A DNA stretch of 64,000 nt from Photorhabdus bodei (GTDB taxonomy: Bacteria > Pseudomonadota > Gammaproteobacteria > Enterobacterales > Enterobacteriaceae): positions 89,419-153,418 of the forward strand of contig NZ_NSCM01000008.1 of the NCBI RefSeq assembly GCF_003287735.1, written 5' to 3'. Of the stretch, positions 1 through 9,671 are shown piece after piece. Within the stretch, counting starts at the first letter, position 1, and each line of letters begins with the position of its first letter. The notes beneath the pieces were generated by a model. That model saw only the letters and a list, made by a program, of their open reading frames with translations. It ran no database searches and had not been told where the DNA came from. Both the position numbers and the translations under genes were made by a program.

Positions 1-1238
1 CGAACAATGGAGCCATATCGGAAAGACAGATTCAAAACCTTTGCGATCTCATCAAAATAACTTTTCTGGATGCCTTTTTGTTTTAACAAATTAATATAGG
101 CAAAAATGGCCGCAATAACCTGATCCCGTTGTGCAAGCCCTTTGTCTGTCAACGTCACATAAATAAAAAAGATGCCTTTGTTGCGATCAACCATAGGTTC
201 CGCGCCAGCACTGATACTTTCCGCTAGTCCTTGAGTTTGCAGCCAATCTGATAATGTATTCAGGCTACGGTTGCCTATCATATAACCGAGATATTCATCA
301 GTTTTACTACGGAAATCAGTACTGTTGTTGTCAATACTGAACTCCAATTGCAATGCCTTCTGCGGTTGGGCAGGAACATAATGGATGATAATCCCTTTCT
401 CTTTTTCCGTTACTGCCGGCACAGTAATCAGCGGCACACTCGCTTTTCTGTCAGGTATCCGACCAAAAGTATCAACAGCAATTTGAGTCAGTTTATCGAT
501 AGGCTGGTTACCGTAAATGACACCTTTCATCAGATTGGCTGAATAATAACGCTGATAGAAATCCACCAGTTCTGTCTGTAATTTACTCCCTGGTTTATCT
601 TTCAATGTTTCTAGATTACCACCAGAAAAACGGGCATTGGGATGTTTAGGATTCAAGGTTTCTGCCCGTATTTGGGCAACCCGCATCCCATCACGCGAAC
701 GCGCCATTGTCAGCTCTGCGTTAACAGCGTTTCGCTCCCGATCTGCATTCACTGGGTCAAGTAACGGCTCAGCCAGTGCATCAGCCAGACGATCTGTGGC
801 TTGAGCTAACGCTTCATTTTCTACTTCAAGATAAAAAGCCGTGCGGTAAGAAGCCGTGCTGGCATTATAGCTACCACCATGTTTTTGCAAAAATTCAGAT
901 AAATCACCTGATTGTGGATAATGTTCAGATCCCATCAGAACCATATGTTCCAGATAATGTGCAAGCCCGAGCTGGCTGTCAGGGTTTTCCATACTACCAA
1001 CCGGAATTGCTACCGCTGCCAGAGATTTGGTTGCCTTCTCATCAGATACCAGCAAGACCGTCATATTGTTTGCCAATCTGATTCCCTGATACTGACGATG
1101 ATCATTTTCGCTTTTATAAATTGTCTCTTGCAGTAGCTGCCACTGTAGTTGTGGTGATTGTGGTGTTTGCGCATAACTCTCCGTTCCCCAAAAAAGCAGG
1201 AACATCACAGTTATCATGCGAACAAAATGTTTATGCAT
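1..1238 (-). CDS. ptrA: Protease III (pitrilysin), N-terminal part, runs off left edge
   Basis: Periplasmic zinc metallopeptidase of the M16 family, which degrades small peptides. The gene starts at an ATG at 1238 and about 412 codons are visible before the window edge. The start is followed by a hydrophobic signal peptide of about 25 residues ending near SYA-QTP. The inverted zinc motif HYLEH lies at residues 94-98, followed by the expected downstream Glu-containing segment RERNAVNAE. The gene follows recC after a 15-bp gap, which is the E. coli order recC-ptrA-recB-recD, so recB should lie beyond the left edge. The reading frame is open throughout and nothing looks unusual. Confidence 0.93.
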   Translation of the reverse strand, partial: MHKHFVRMITVMFLLFWGTESYAQTPQSPQLQWQLLQETIYKSENDHRQYQGIRLANNMTVLLVSDEKATKSLAAVAIPVGSMENPDSQLGLAHYLEHMVLMGSEHYPQSGDLSEFLQKHGGSYNASTASYRTAFYLEVENEALAQATDRLADALAEPLLDPVNADRERNAVNAELTMARSRDGMRVAQIRAETLNPKHPNARFSGGNLETLKDKPGSKLQTELVDFYQRYYSANLMKGVIYGNQPIDKLTQIAVDTFGRIPDRKASVPLITVPAVTEKEKGIIIHYVPAQPQKALQLEFSIDNNSTDFRSKTDEYLGYMIGNRSLNTLSDWLQTQGLAESISAGAEPMVDRNKGIFFIYVTLTDKGLAQRDQVIAAIFAYINLLKQKGIQKSYFDEIAKVLNLSFRYGSIV

Positions 1239-1253
1239 TATTTGATATTCTCC

Positions 1254-4200
1254 CTATGTATTCTGATATCGCGCTATCGGTAACAAATAACTGAGCGCTT
1301 CCTGTTTAAGTTTTGCCAAAAATGATTTATCCACTTGCCTGAAAGCCCTCTGAATATAAGGATCATCCCCTTCGCCTCTGCGTCCTTGATCTCCAAGCCA
1401 TGCTTTCAATAACTGGCTTTCAGCTTTTGATTGAATTTCATCACTATCATCAATCTCACCAGTCTCTTTATTCATACATGCTGAAAGCCACGCCCAACCA
1501 CTTTTACAAAACAGCGGTAAAGGCGCGGATATTCCTCGCTGATAGCCTTCAATCAATTGATTAAGATAATCTTTAGCTTGCTCTGAAGGTACAGGAGCAA
1601 AACGCCATTCGTTGCCATCACGCCCATAGCTGCGACTTTCACCCTCACCACCTGTCAGACAATAAGCCAGATGCTCAATCCACAATTGCATACCATCATT
1701 GGCTGTCAAACTGGCAGGCCGCCAACGTAGCAAACCATCTGGTTGTACCTTATTAATACGCCCCGTCAGAATCACCTGGCCTAAATCATGATGTAAATCG
1801 ACAGATAAAGTTTCCATTTGTTGTTCACGAATTTTATCCGCCAAAGGCTGCATCTCTTTTTGCTGTCTTAACCAATAAACCTCACCAAAAGCACCAAAAG
1901 GTAATCCTCCAGCAGCACGCAGCCGATTGAAAAGTGGTTCAGGCGATTGCTGTTCAATTAACGTATTCAACAATAGCTGATTAAACTGATAACGTTGAAG
2001 ATTATCTAAAACGAAAGGTTCTTCCTCTGGTAATTCCGTTTCTTCAATAACGAAATTTACTTTCAAGCAACGTTGGAAAAAAAACCGAACGGGATGGCGG
2101 TAAAAACTGCTCAAATTATCAAGTGTAATTTCTTGAATTTGCACTATTTCAATAGATTGGCAAAATTCAGCGTATGCCGCACCTTGCTCAGTTGCCGCTG
2201 GTAACCACTCCCCGGCATAGCTTTGCTGATAACTGCCCGGTATAAAATTTTCCGGTGCAAATGGAACGCGGGCATGAAGATACAACAGATGTTTTCTAAC
2301 ATGGGTAGCACTTTCATCAACATTCAGTTTTTCATTTCCCGGTAAACAAAAACTTTGGCAAACATAGTCCAGTAATTCATTCACCAACACGGAAGGATTA
2401 CATTCCGTATCATCACGAATAGACTTACCAATATAGCTGATATAGAGAAACCGTTCGGCAGATATCAAGGCTTCGAGGAATAGATAACGGTCATCATCCC
2501 GCCGTTTTCTGTCTCCCCTCTGACCTTTTTCCGCCATCAGATCAAATCCAAGCGGTGGAATTGAACGGGGGTAGATACCATCATTCATTCCCAATAAACA
2601 GACAACCTTAAAGGGAATAGAACGCATCGGCATTAGAGTGCAAAAATTGACAGATCCGGCGAGAAAACGCTGACTGATTTTTTCATTATCAAACTGAAGC
2701 GCCAATTCATCTCGCAATAAAACTAATGGCACACTTTCCTGATAACGGGCATTCAAGCCATTGACTATGACTTTTTGCCATTGCTGTTCTATCATTGCCA
2801 GTACTAATTCAGTCTCATTATCTGATACAAAAAATGTTTCCAGCAACTGCTGGCAGACAGGTAACCAACCTGTTAATGCTCGGCTCTCAGCAAGAATTTT
2901 GCGCCAATAGCTTAATTGCATTAAAAATTCAGCCAATTGGCCGGCAAGCTCCGCAGCTAAACCACTGGACTCATCATAAGGCAATACCTCTTTCCAAGGG
3001 CCCGACCGGCTATCCATTGCATAACCCAATAACATTCGGGTCAGTCCAAAACGCCATGTATGCTGGCCTGTCACCGGTAAAGATAGCTCTTCGACATTAT
3101 CGTCATCCAGCCCCCAACGAACGCCTGATTCTTCAACCCAACGTCTTAATAAACGCAAACCATCTTCATGTATGTCAAATTTATTCGCCAGCGCGGGTAC
3201 TTCCAACAATGCTAAAACCTGTTCTGTTGTAAAACGGCTTTGAGGTAAATCAAGCAGTGTAATAAATGCCTGTAAAATCGAATGTGCCTGACGGGCTTTA
3301 CGATCAGAAATAGCAAATGGAATATAGCGTTCAACAGAGACATTACCAAATACTGCCTGAACATAGGGAGTATAACTGTCAATATCCGCGACCATCACAA
3401 TAATATCCCTTGGCGTCAGCGATGGATTATCTTCCAATAATCTCAATAGCTGATCCTGTAAAACTTCCACTTCACGTTGAGGGCTATGGCAAACATGGAA
3501 AGATAAAGAACGATCCAACGGATCAAGTACTCTTTTTTTCAAACTGTTTTCAAATGTTTCTTTTGTTGAACCAATTTGGGCATGATCTTCCAGATAGAGA
3601 ATATCCCTTTGCAATTGATGTAATAGATTATCCTGTTCTAATTCAACAAAAGCGTGAATATCCGAACTCTGCTCAAGCTGCGACAATAAATAGAGATTAT
3701 CACGGCCCAACCGTCCCCACGATGCCAACAAGGGATTACTTACATCTTGTTCACCGTCATCGTTAAACAATGATTGAGCATTACCAGGATCTTTAAAATA
3801 TTCCAGCTCCTGTTCGCTCTTATAATGACGTGGTTTACGGCTACTCAGTTTTGCCAAAAAAGCATAATTCTGAATATCTCCCCAATAATATTTACATGGA
3901 TTGGTAAACATTAGGTGAATATCAATGTGCCGTGCCAATGCCTGTAAAGCTTGTAAATAGACCGGTGGTAAGGCAGAAATACCACAGATAAATACCCGCT
4001 TCGGTAAACAAGCTGAAAAGTCAGTACTATTTTCCAGTTCAGTATTATTTTCCAGCATCGAAATAAAACGCTGATACAAATTAGCACGATGCCATTGGGG
4101 TTGTTGTAACTGGTGAGTATATTTCGTCAGCTCCAGCCATAATCTTTTCTGCCACAACTGATTATCACTCAAGCCATCAATAAGCTGACCTTGCTGCCAA

Positions 4201-4643
4201 CTTTCCAACCATTGCGGACGATAAACGAGATATTGGTCAAACAGATCAGCAACCCGTCCAGCTAATTGATGAATCTTCCGTTTATCAAAATCTTGATCAA
4301 GGTAGTGCCTAAGTGCGACAAACTCCGCTTCCGGCAATAATTGAGGCAATAACGCCATCAATTTCCATGTCATAGCATCTTTACTAAAAGCACTCTCTTT
4401 AGGAATATCAGGCAATACTTTGGCAAACATATCCCAAATAAACGTAGCGGGAAGCGGAAATGAAATATTAGCTGATATGCCTATTCTCTCGGCTAGTTGG
4501 ATTTGCAGCCACTGTGACATACCTGGGCTTTGTACCAAAATGACTTCCTGCGCAAATGGATCAGTCAGTGGGTTACCCCCGATCAATATTGCTATCAATT
4601 CCTTAAGAAGATCTAATTGATTAGAATGATAAACCTTAAACAT
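1254..4643 (-). CDS. recC: Exodeoxyribonuclease V gamma subunit RecC
   Basis: Subunit of the RecBCD helicase-nuclease, which resects double-strand breaks. RecC recognises Chi and splits the DNA strands. The protein is 1129 residues against about 1122 in E. coli. It begins MFKVYHSNQLD and carries the family stretch FPLPATFIWDMFAKVLP near residue 65. An upstream in-frame start at 4655 would add MGVL, but homologues begin at the MFKVYH methionine, so I place the start at 4643. The start overlaps the end of ppdC by 8 bp, so the two are probably translationally coupled. It is followed by ptrA. Confidence 0.95.
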   Translation of the reverse strand: MFKVYHSNQLDLLKELIAILIGGNPLTDPFAQEVILVQSPGMSQWLQIQLAERIGISANISFPLPATFIWDMFAKVLPDIPKESAFSKDAMTWKLMALLPQLLPEAEFVALRHYLDQDFDKRKIHQLAGRVADLFDQYLVYRPQWLESWQQGQLIDGLSDNQLWQKRLWLELTKYTHQLQQPQWHRANLYQRFISMLENNTELENSTDFSACLPKRVFICGISALPPVYLQALQALARHIDIHLMFTNPCKYYWGDIQNYAFLAKLSSRKPRHYKSEQELEYFKDPGNAQSLFNDDGEQDVSNPLLASWGRLGRDNLYLLSQLEQSSDIHAFVELEQDNLLHQLQRDILYLEDHAQIGSTKETFENSLKKRVLDPLDRSLSFHVCHSPQREVEVLQDQLLRLLEDNPSLTPRDIIVMVADIDSYTPYVQAVFGNVSVERYIPFAISDRKARQAHSILQAFITLLDLPQSRFTTEQVLALLEVPALANKFDIHEDGLRLLRRWVEESGVRWGLDDDNVEELSLPVTGQHTWRFGLTRMLLGYAMDSRSGPWKEVLPYDESSGLAAELAGQLAEFLMQLSYWRKILAESRALTGWLPVCQQLLETFFVSDNETELVLAMIEQQWQKVIVNGLNARYQESVPLVLLRDELALQFDNEKISQRFLAGSVNFCTLMPMRSIPFKVVCLLGMNDGIYPRSIPPLGFDLMAEKGQRGDRKRRDDDRYLFLEALISAERFLYISYIGKSIRDDTECNPSVLVNELLDYVCQSFCLPGNEKLNVDESATHVRKHLLYLHARVPFAPENFIPGSYQQSYAGEWLPAATEQGAAYAEFCQSIEIVQIQEITLDNLSSFYRHPVRFFFQRCLKVNFVIEETELPEEEPFVLDNLQRYQFNQLLLNTLIEQQSPEPLFNRLRAAGGLPFGAFGEVYWLRQQKEMQPLADKIREQQMETLSVDLHHDLGQVILTGRINKVQPDGLLRWRPASLTANDGMQLWIEHLAYCLTGGEGESRSYGRDGNEWRFAPVPSEQAKDYLNQLIEGYQRGISAPLPLFCKSGWAWLSACMNKETGEIDDSDEIQSKAESQLLKAWLGDQGRRGEGDDPYIQRAFRQVDKSFLAKLKQEALSYLLPIARYQNT

Positions 4644-5007
4644 CAGAACTCCCATTTGAACAAATCAATCGGCTTGCTTTACTTTGCTGATTATAAGGCG
4701 TTGTCACTATAACTGTAAGCTGATAGCAGCCAGACAACGGATAGGCTGTCTGAAATTCAGCATGCCATCCCGGTGGCAATGTTATTTCTGGTAAAGCATT
4801 TTGACCTGCAATTAATTCATATTGTTCCAGATATCCATAAGATAATTTATCCGCCTTTGATTGCTGCCAATGTTGCTGAAACCCAAATAATAACGCCTGA
4901 TGATAACGCATTAATCCCAATAAAGAGACCGAAAAGACCATAACAGCAATCATTACTTCGGGCAAACTCATGCCTGCTTGATGCTCATAAAAAGGCTCTG
5001 ACTTCAT
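4636..5007 (-). CDS. ppdC: Prepilin peptidase-dependent protein C (pseudopilin-like)
   Basis: Small type IV pilin-like protein of 123 residues. A short leader ends in Gly, followed by MSLPEVMIAVMVFSVSLLG, the prepilin peptidase site plus the N-terminal hydrophobic helix. The start codon overlaps the ygdB stop codon (ATGA), so I prefer 5007 over a TTG two codons upstream. It is the last of four pseudopilin-like genes directly upstream of recC, as in E. coli. The substrate of the putative apparatus is not known. The symbol rests on gene order and on the prepilin leader. Confidence 0.8.
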   Translation of the reverse strand: MKSEPFYEHQAGMSLPEVMIAVMVFSVSLLGLMRYHQALLFGFQQHWQQSKADKLSYGYLEQYELIAGQNALPEITLPPGWHAEFQTAYPLSGCYQLTVIVTTPYNQQSKASRLICSNGSSDV

Positions 5008-5471
5008 GAACAAAATCCCACATCTACCTCAGGACAAAAATCCAGCCAACCACTCTCTACCGGAATAAGGGAATCACTTCCACCAGATGAGTGTAATTTC
5101 ATCCATTGATATAATCCAACAGATTGCCCGGATGCCACATCAGCCATACCTTTCAGTAGAAAAAAATGGCTCGATTGCCTTTTTAAACAACTGGTCAAAT
5201 GAAATTCTTGTTGTTGCTGGCAATACCACTCTTCTGTTTTATTACTATCAAGTGACCATGACTGAGCAATTCCCCATGCCAATGAAGATTCTGCTTGCTG
5301 AAAAGCTTTTAGATATCTGCGTTCATCGACCATCATGATTAAAGCGTTATCCAGATGATGATGCAAAGCCTTTAACATCATCAGGCTAACGGCCAGTAAT
5401 ATCAGCACTGAAATGAGCAATACATTACCTTGCTGATATTGAAAACAGACATGTGGAGAATGCTCAGCCAC
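5004..5471 (-). CDS. ygdB: YgdB-like protein (DUF2509), pseudopilin cluster
   Basis: Protein of 155 residues with an N-terminal hydrophobic segment (about residues 17-33, NVLLISVLILLAVSLMM) after a short polar leader. This resembles PilX-like minor pilins that lack a perfect GFxxxE site. It starts with GTG at 5471, preceded by an AGGGG ribosome-binding site that overlaps the end of ppdB. It lies between ppdB and ppdC as in E. coli ygdB. The function is uncharacterised, and the assignment is mainly positional plus the hydrophobic N-terminus. Confidence 0.75.
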   Translation of the reverse strand: MAEHSPHVCFQYQQGNVLLISVLILLAVSLMMLKALHHHLDNALIMMVDERRYLKAFQQAESSLAWGIAQSWSLDSNKTEEWYCQQQQEFHLTSCLKRQSSHFFLLKGMADVASGQSVGLYQWMKLHSSGGSDSLIPVESGWLDFCPEVDVGFCS

Positions 5472-5476
5472 GGTAC

Positions 5477-6064
5477 TTATCCCCTGATATTGCGCAAACG
5501 TATTACTGACTGATATTGGTAGTTTATCGATGGATGTTTAAACCAATGTGCAATAAGCACCAATTTGATAAAAACTAAGCCATCTTTTGCCGGTAATTTT
5601 TCAGCTTTAAAGGAATCTACCACTATTTCATTTGGATCAAACAGCCTTTCCCAGCCATTTTCCTGACAGTTACCCGCCCCCCTTTTCCACTCTACTGACT
5701 TATTGCTAAGACGATAGCCAAAGAATTCTGATTCACTGTGTTCTGGCGGCTCCCATTGGTTATTGATGTTAAGATCGTATGCAATAATCAGGCATGAATC
5801 CTCACTCTCATCACTTTTATTATCGATGAATATTGGTTTTCCATCACAATAATGCTGACAATATCCAGCACGGCGAATATCCTTTTCTATAATATGTAAT
5901 GTTTGTTTAATAAAATAACCTAAACGATATCTCTGATATAACTCCATTACTTGTTTAGTTAAAATAGGATAACTTTTAGCAATCGCTAGTAAGATAATAC
6001 TACCAATAGCCATTGCTACAATAACCTCTAATAATGTCATTCCAGATTGATTTTTATTTTTCAT
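5477..6064 (-). CDS. ppdB: Prepilin peptidase-dependent protein B
   Basis: Pseudopilin of 195 residues, similar to PilW-type minor pilins. The leader MKNKNQSG is followed by MTLLEVIVAMAIGSIILLA, the classic prepilin cleavage site with Glu at +5 and the polymerisation helix. Several Cys pairs in the C-terminal domain (around CQHYC) suggest periplasmic disulphides. It is the second gene of ppdA-ppdB-ygdB-ppdC and ends 5 bp before ygdB. Confidence 0.82.
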   Translation of the reverse strand: MKNKNQSGMTLLEVIVAMAIGSIILLAIAKSYPILTKQVMELYQRYRLGYFIKQTLHIIEKDIRRAGYCQHYCDGKPIFIDNKSDESEDSCLIIAYDLNINNQWEPPEHSESEFFGYRLSNKSVEWKRGAGNCQENGWERLFDPNEIVVDSFKAEKLPAKDGLVFIKLVLIAHWFKHPSINYQYQSVIRLRNIRG

Positions 6065-6105
6065 TATTCCAATAAAGTATCTCTTATTTAGTGGAAAAAG
6101 TATAA

Positions 6106-6621
6106 TTAATCACAAGCTGGAATTTGATTAAACTTATTATTACTACATGATCTCATCCTACCTCGTGAAGAAAAAATAATGGATATTTCACCTGCGGAAT
6201 TCGCCAAAGTAAAACTCGCAGGTATCATGGTGTTTCTTATTCCATGAAACTCTATCTGATCCTTAGTTGCTGAACTAATAATAACATCCTGATAGGGGGA
6301 ACTTATTCCCTCAACATTTTCTAAATCACAATTAGCCAATACCGAATTAGAGAGCGCTATGCACCAGTTTTTTCCAGTTTTCAACCACAATATCACCCTT
6401 TTGTTCAAATAATTTGCCAAAGATTGTTGCCTGGATATAAATGTCAATATCTTCTGTGCTGATTCCTGTAACCTGGCTCTTTCCTGGTGATCGCCCCATT
6501 CCTGCACACCCCATAAGGAAAATATTGAAACCAAAACAATAACGATCATCAATTCCAATAAAGAAAAACCTGATTGATTATCAATATTATAATGACCGAT
6601 TATATTCATATTATTTACCAT
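6106..6621 (-). CDS. ppdA: Prepilin peptidase-dependent protein A
   Basis: Pseudopilin of 171 residues (E. coli PpdA is about 156). A 17-residue leader ends in QSG, followed by FSLLELMIVIVLVSIFSLWG, a canonical prepilin peptidase site. A GspH/FimT-like C-terminal domain with several Cys follows. The ATG at 6621 has an AAGGA site at good spacing. It heads the pseudopilin operon. In E. coli thyA lies immediately upstream, whereas here about 1.3 kb of accessory sequence intervenes. Confidence 0.82.
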   Translation of the reverse strand: MVNNMNIIGHYNIDNQSGFSLLELMIVIVLVSIFSLWGVQEWGDHQERARLQESAQKILTFISRQQSLANYLNKRVILWLKTGKNWCIALSNSVLANCDLENVEGISSPYQDVIISSATKDQIEFHGIRNTMIPASFTLANSAGEISIIFSSRGRMRSCSNNKFNQIPACD

Positions 6622-6985
6622 TGATAATTCCTTATTTCCTTTCGTAAGACATTCTATTTATTTTCAAAACAAGATAAATATAAATTTGAATTTTATGCGA
6701 GAGTGCATCAATAAAAAAATAATAGTTTATCATTGTTACATTTAAATTGCGTAGAGCTTCGCAAAAACCAATAAGAATAGCGATTTTTATTTATTATTAT
6801 TGTCATGCGTTGTAAGCTTATATGGCTATGAGGAAGAAGTTTCATGAATATAATAAAGAAAAGATTGAGTGCTTGACATAAGGATGTTATTACTATTAAT
6901 TTATTCTATAAAAATAAATAATATCAGACCAGAAAATAATTAATTGAGAATATTTTATTAAGTATAGCGTTCAATGTTTTAAATA
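6622..6985. other. AT-rich spacer upstream of ppdA
   Basis: Low-GC intergenic DNA that should contain the ppdA promoter on the minus strand. I see no gene longer than about ten codons. A ten-codon ORF (MNIIKKRLSA) with a GAGGAAG site lies near 6845 on the plus strand and is probably chance or a remnant. Confidence 0.5.
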
Positions 6986-7112
6986 TATACCCTATGGATT
7001 TCAAGATGGATCGCGACGGCAAGGGAGCGAATCCCCGGGAGCATAGATAACGATGTGACCGGGGTGAGTGAGTGCCGCCAACAAAGAGGCAACTTGAAAG
7101 ATGACGGGTATA
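6986..7112 (+). repeat. ERIC element, 127 bp (copy 1)
   Basis: Full-length Enterobacterial Repetitive Intergenic Consensus. It starts TATACCCTATGGATTTCAAG and ends GATGACGGGTATA, with the central inverted repeat CCCCGGGAGCATAG / CTATG-type arm-ACCGGGG. It lies between ppdA and the tnpB remnant, in the gap that separates ppdA from thyA. ERICs are non-coding and can fold into a long hairpin when transcribed. Confidence 0.95.
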
Positions 7113-7185
7113 GCAATCAATAGTGGTGTATCAATATTGGTGGTAATAATTCCGGTTACCACCCTTTATCGAATTTTCAACGGGG

Positions 7186-7500
7186 GCACTGTTACATCAA
7201 ACACATCGTATCCCACGCAGAATACGACAAGCTAACCAACTGTTTGTGAAATACAAGGTTCAGGCGGCAGGCATTCAGGTTAAATATGTTAACCCAGCTT
7301 ACAGCAGTCAAACCTGTTCCCGCTGCGGTGGTATCGGTAGACGTAACAAACATCGTTTCGAATGTCCTCACTGTGGTCTCCGCGCACGCAGCGACTTGAA
7401 TGCCAGTCGGAATCTTGCGAGGATTATCAGGACAGCGGTTGCGACAAGGGCGTTGGTAAATATGCCTGATGTTGGGTGCCAGGAACTGACTCTACAATAA
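7186..7500 (+). pseudogene. tnpB: 3' remnant of IS200/IS605-family tnpB (OrfB) transposase-associated gene
   Basis: About 104 codons of open frame encode only the C-terminal end of a TnpB protein. They include a four-Cys zinc ribbon (CSRCG ... CPHCG) followed by RSDLNASRNLA, which carries the third RuvC-like Asp. Full TnpB proteins are about 370-400 residues, so the N-terminal two thirds are missing. No tnpA is seen, so the element cannot be autonomous. An ERIC lies 73 bp upstream. The right-end hairpin of the element is still present downstream. Confidence 0.85.
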
Positions 7501-7556
7501 GGCTCGGTGCCGTAGTCGCAGTTAAAAGCCTGCGACTTCAGTCGTGGGTTATTTAC
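7501..7556 (+). mobile_element. Right end of the decayed IS200/IS605-type element
   Basis: Directly after the tnpB stop lies a GC-rich tail with a perfect small hairpin CGACT-TC-AGTCG (7533-7544) and the terminal GTGGGTTATTTAC. This is typical of the right end of tnpB-only IS605-type elements, where the transcript also forms the guide (omega) RNA scaffold. No matching left end was found, consistent with a truncated copy. Confidence 0.6.
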
Positions 7557-7559
7557 ATA

Positions 7560-7742
7560 TCACATCCGATATTCCCTGCGTCTACGAAGTACTTCTCCAG
7601 GAGGCATTTTTCTACCTTCTATAATGTCTTTCTTAGACAACATGGCGATTTTAAGCAACGCTATCGCCTGCTGTTCTGCGTTTATATCGGTTTGATCTTT
7701 CTCACCTTTCAATTCAGATATCTCATTTTTCATGATAAACAT
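7560..7742 (-). CDS. Small hypothetical protein, possibly antitoxin-like
   Basis: Protein of 60 residues, charged and mostly helical, ending KKDIIEGRKMPPGEVLRRRRE. The ATG at 7742 has a GGAG site 8 bases upstream, so I prefer it to the TTG at 7754. The tail (xDIxEGR...EVxxxxR) resembles the C-termini of small Phd/RelB-type antitoxins, but this is a weak impression and no toxin gene is adjacent. It abuts the decayed IS element and may be a relic of a transferred module. Confidence 0.4.
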   Translation of the reverse strand: MFIMKNEISELKGEKDQTDINAEQQAIALLKIAMLSKKDIIEGRKMPPGEVLRRRREYRM

Positions 7743-7929
7743 CCTACGCTCCAAATACTCTGAGTTGCCAAGCAGATCTCTGACGTTCTTCTGAGAAATC
7801 TTCTTTTGAAAAATAGTTGATGGCCTTTTTTCTCTACTTCTGCATGTCTGTGTTTATATCATCAAAATTAAAAGAGAGACAATTTATACTCAATAGTCTC
7901 CCTCCAGATTATTGCTAATAACCAAACAA

Positions 7930-8724
7930 CTAAATAGCAACCGGAGCCTTTATTCCTGGATGCGGGTCATAATCGACTATTTCAAAGTCATCAAATTTAT
8001 AATCAAAAAGTGATTCCGGTTTACGCTTTATCACCAACTTTGGCAGTGAACGCGGCTCACGGCTGAGTTGTAACTTTGTCTGCTCCATATGGTTGCTATA
8101 AAGATGGGTATCACCACCAGTCCAGACAAAATCACCCACTTCTAGATCACACTGTTGCGCCATCATATAAACCAGCAATGCATAGCTGGCAATATTGAAC
8201 GGTAAGCCAAGAAATACGTCACAGGAACGCTGATAAAGCTGGCAGGAAAGTTTGCCATCCGCGACATAAAACTGGAAGAAAGCGTGGCATGGCGCTAATG
8301 CCATGTTATCTAGTTCACCAACGTTCCAAGCTGAAACAATGATCCTACGTGAATCTGGATCGCTTTTAAGTTGTTCCAGTACGGTTTTTAGTTGGTCAAT
8401 CTGGCGACCATACGCGGCCCCCCATGCGCGCCATTGCTTACCATATACCGGCCCTAAATCACCATTTTCATCCGCCCATTCATCCCAAATAGTCACTCCA
8501 TTTTCATGCAGATATTTAATATTGGTATCACCATTCAGGAACCAGAGAAGTTCATGAATAATTGAGCGGATATGGCAACGTTTAGTTGTGACCAGTGGAA
8601 AACCATCCTGTAAATTGAAACGCATCTGATGCCCGAAAATCGAGAGTGTCCCCGTCCCAGTGCGGTCTGCTTTCGGAGTGCCCTCTGCAAGCACTCTTTT
8701 CATTAAGTCCAGATACTGTTTCAT
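7930..8724 (-). CDS. thyA: Thymidylate synthase
   Basis: Converts dUMP to dTMP with methylene-tetrahydrofolate as one-carbon donor and reductant. It is 264 residues, the same as E. coli ThyA. The active-site segment [14 protein letters not shown] contains the nucleophilic Cys, [17 protein letters not shown] contributes dUMP-binding residues, and the C-terminus PVAI is the conserved closing tail. It overlaps lgt by 4 bp (ATGA), so the two are translationally coupled. The dihydrofolate it makes is recycled by folA, located further right in the window. Confidence 0.98.
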   Translation of the reverse strand: MKQYLDLMKRVLAEGTPKADRTGTGTLSIFGHQMRFNLQDGFPLVTTKRCHIRSIIHELLWFLNGDTNIKYLHENGVTIWDEWADENGDLGPVYGKQWRAWGAAYGRQIDQLKTVLEQLKSDPDSRRIIVSAWNVGELDNMALAPCHAFFQFYVADGKLSCQLYQRSCDVFLGLPFNIASYALLVYMMAQQCDLEVGDFVWTGGDTHLYSNHMEQTKLQLSREPRSLPKLVIKRKPESLFDYKFDDFEIVDYDPHPGIKAPVAI

Positions 8725-9596
8725 TTTACCTCTTGTACCTTATTACCTTGGTGTTTGTATGCCCATATCATCATTAATATTCCCGCCAGGATCATTGGTA
8801 TAGAAAGAATTTGCCCCATACTGATCCCGTCGAATAAGCCCAGTTGTGCATCTGGTTGGCGGAAGAACTCGACTATCACTCGGAAAATACCGTAGCCAAT
8901 TAAGAATAAACCGGAAACACTGCCCATCGGCCGAGGTTTACGGATATATAAATTCAAAATAATGAACAGAACGATCCCTTCCAACACCATTTCATAAAGC
9001 TGTGAAGGGTGACGAGGCAGAACACCATATTGTTCAAGTACTGATAACAGTGAGGGATCTGTTGCAGCCAGTGCAATATCTTCACCACGGGAGCTTGGGA
9101 ATAACATCGCCCACGGCGTATCCAATGTGACACGTCCCCACAACTCGCCATTAATAAAATTACCGATTCTCCCCATGCCTAAACCAAAAGGGACTAACGG
9201 GGCAATGAAGTCAGCAACTTGTAAGAAATGGCGTTTCGTTCTGCGGCCAAACCACCACATTGCGCAGATAACCCCCACTAAACCACCGTGGAAAGACATC
9301 CCACCATCCCAAACTTTAAACAAATAAAGGGGGTTATCGAGAAATGCCGGGAAATTATAAAACAGGACGTAACCTAGACGGCCACCGACAAATACGCCAG
9401 CAAACCCCGCATAAAGCAAGTTCTCTACTTCGTTTTTCGTCCAACCACTATTGGGTTTCGCTGCCCTACGTGTCGCTAGCCACATGGCGAATACAAACCC
9501 AACCAGGTACATGAAACCATACCAATGGAGGGCTATTGGACCTATTGAAAAAATGACCGGGTCAATATTAGGAAATGCCAGGTAGCTGTTACTCAT
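8721..9596 (-). CDS. lgt: Prolipoprotein diacylglyceryl transferase
   Basis: Inner-membrane enzyme that attaches diacylglycerol to the lipobox Cys of prolipoproteins, the first step of lipoprotein maturation. It is 291 residues, equal to E. coli Lgt, with about seven hydrophobic segments. The family motif HGGL occurs in [12 protein letters not shown], and the Lgt signature [14 protein letters not shown] near residue 145 is present. It is coupled to thyA downstream. The next enzyme in the pathway, lspA, is also in this window. Confidence 0.98.
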   Translation of the reverse strand: MSNSYLAFPNIDPVIFSIGPIALHWYGFMYLVGFVFAMWLATRRAAKPNSGWTKNEVENLLYAGFAGVFVGGRLGYVLFYNFPAFLDNPLYLFKVWDGGMSFHGGLVGVICAMWWFGRRTKRHFLQVADFIAPLVPFGLGMGRIGNFINGELWGRVTLDTPWAMLFPSSRGEDIALAATDPSLLSVLEQYGVLPRHPSQLYEMVLEGIVLFIILNLYIRKPRPMGSVSGLFLIGYGIFRVIVEFFRQPDAQLGLFDGISMGQILSIPMILAGILMMIWAYKHQGNKVQEVK

Positions 9597-9671
9597 CTTT
9601 CCCCACTTAATATTTAGCGTTAATGCCCTAAGGCAATTGATTGAGAATCATAGCACAGGCCGTTAAACGGA

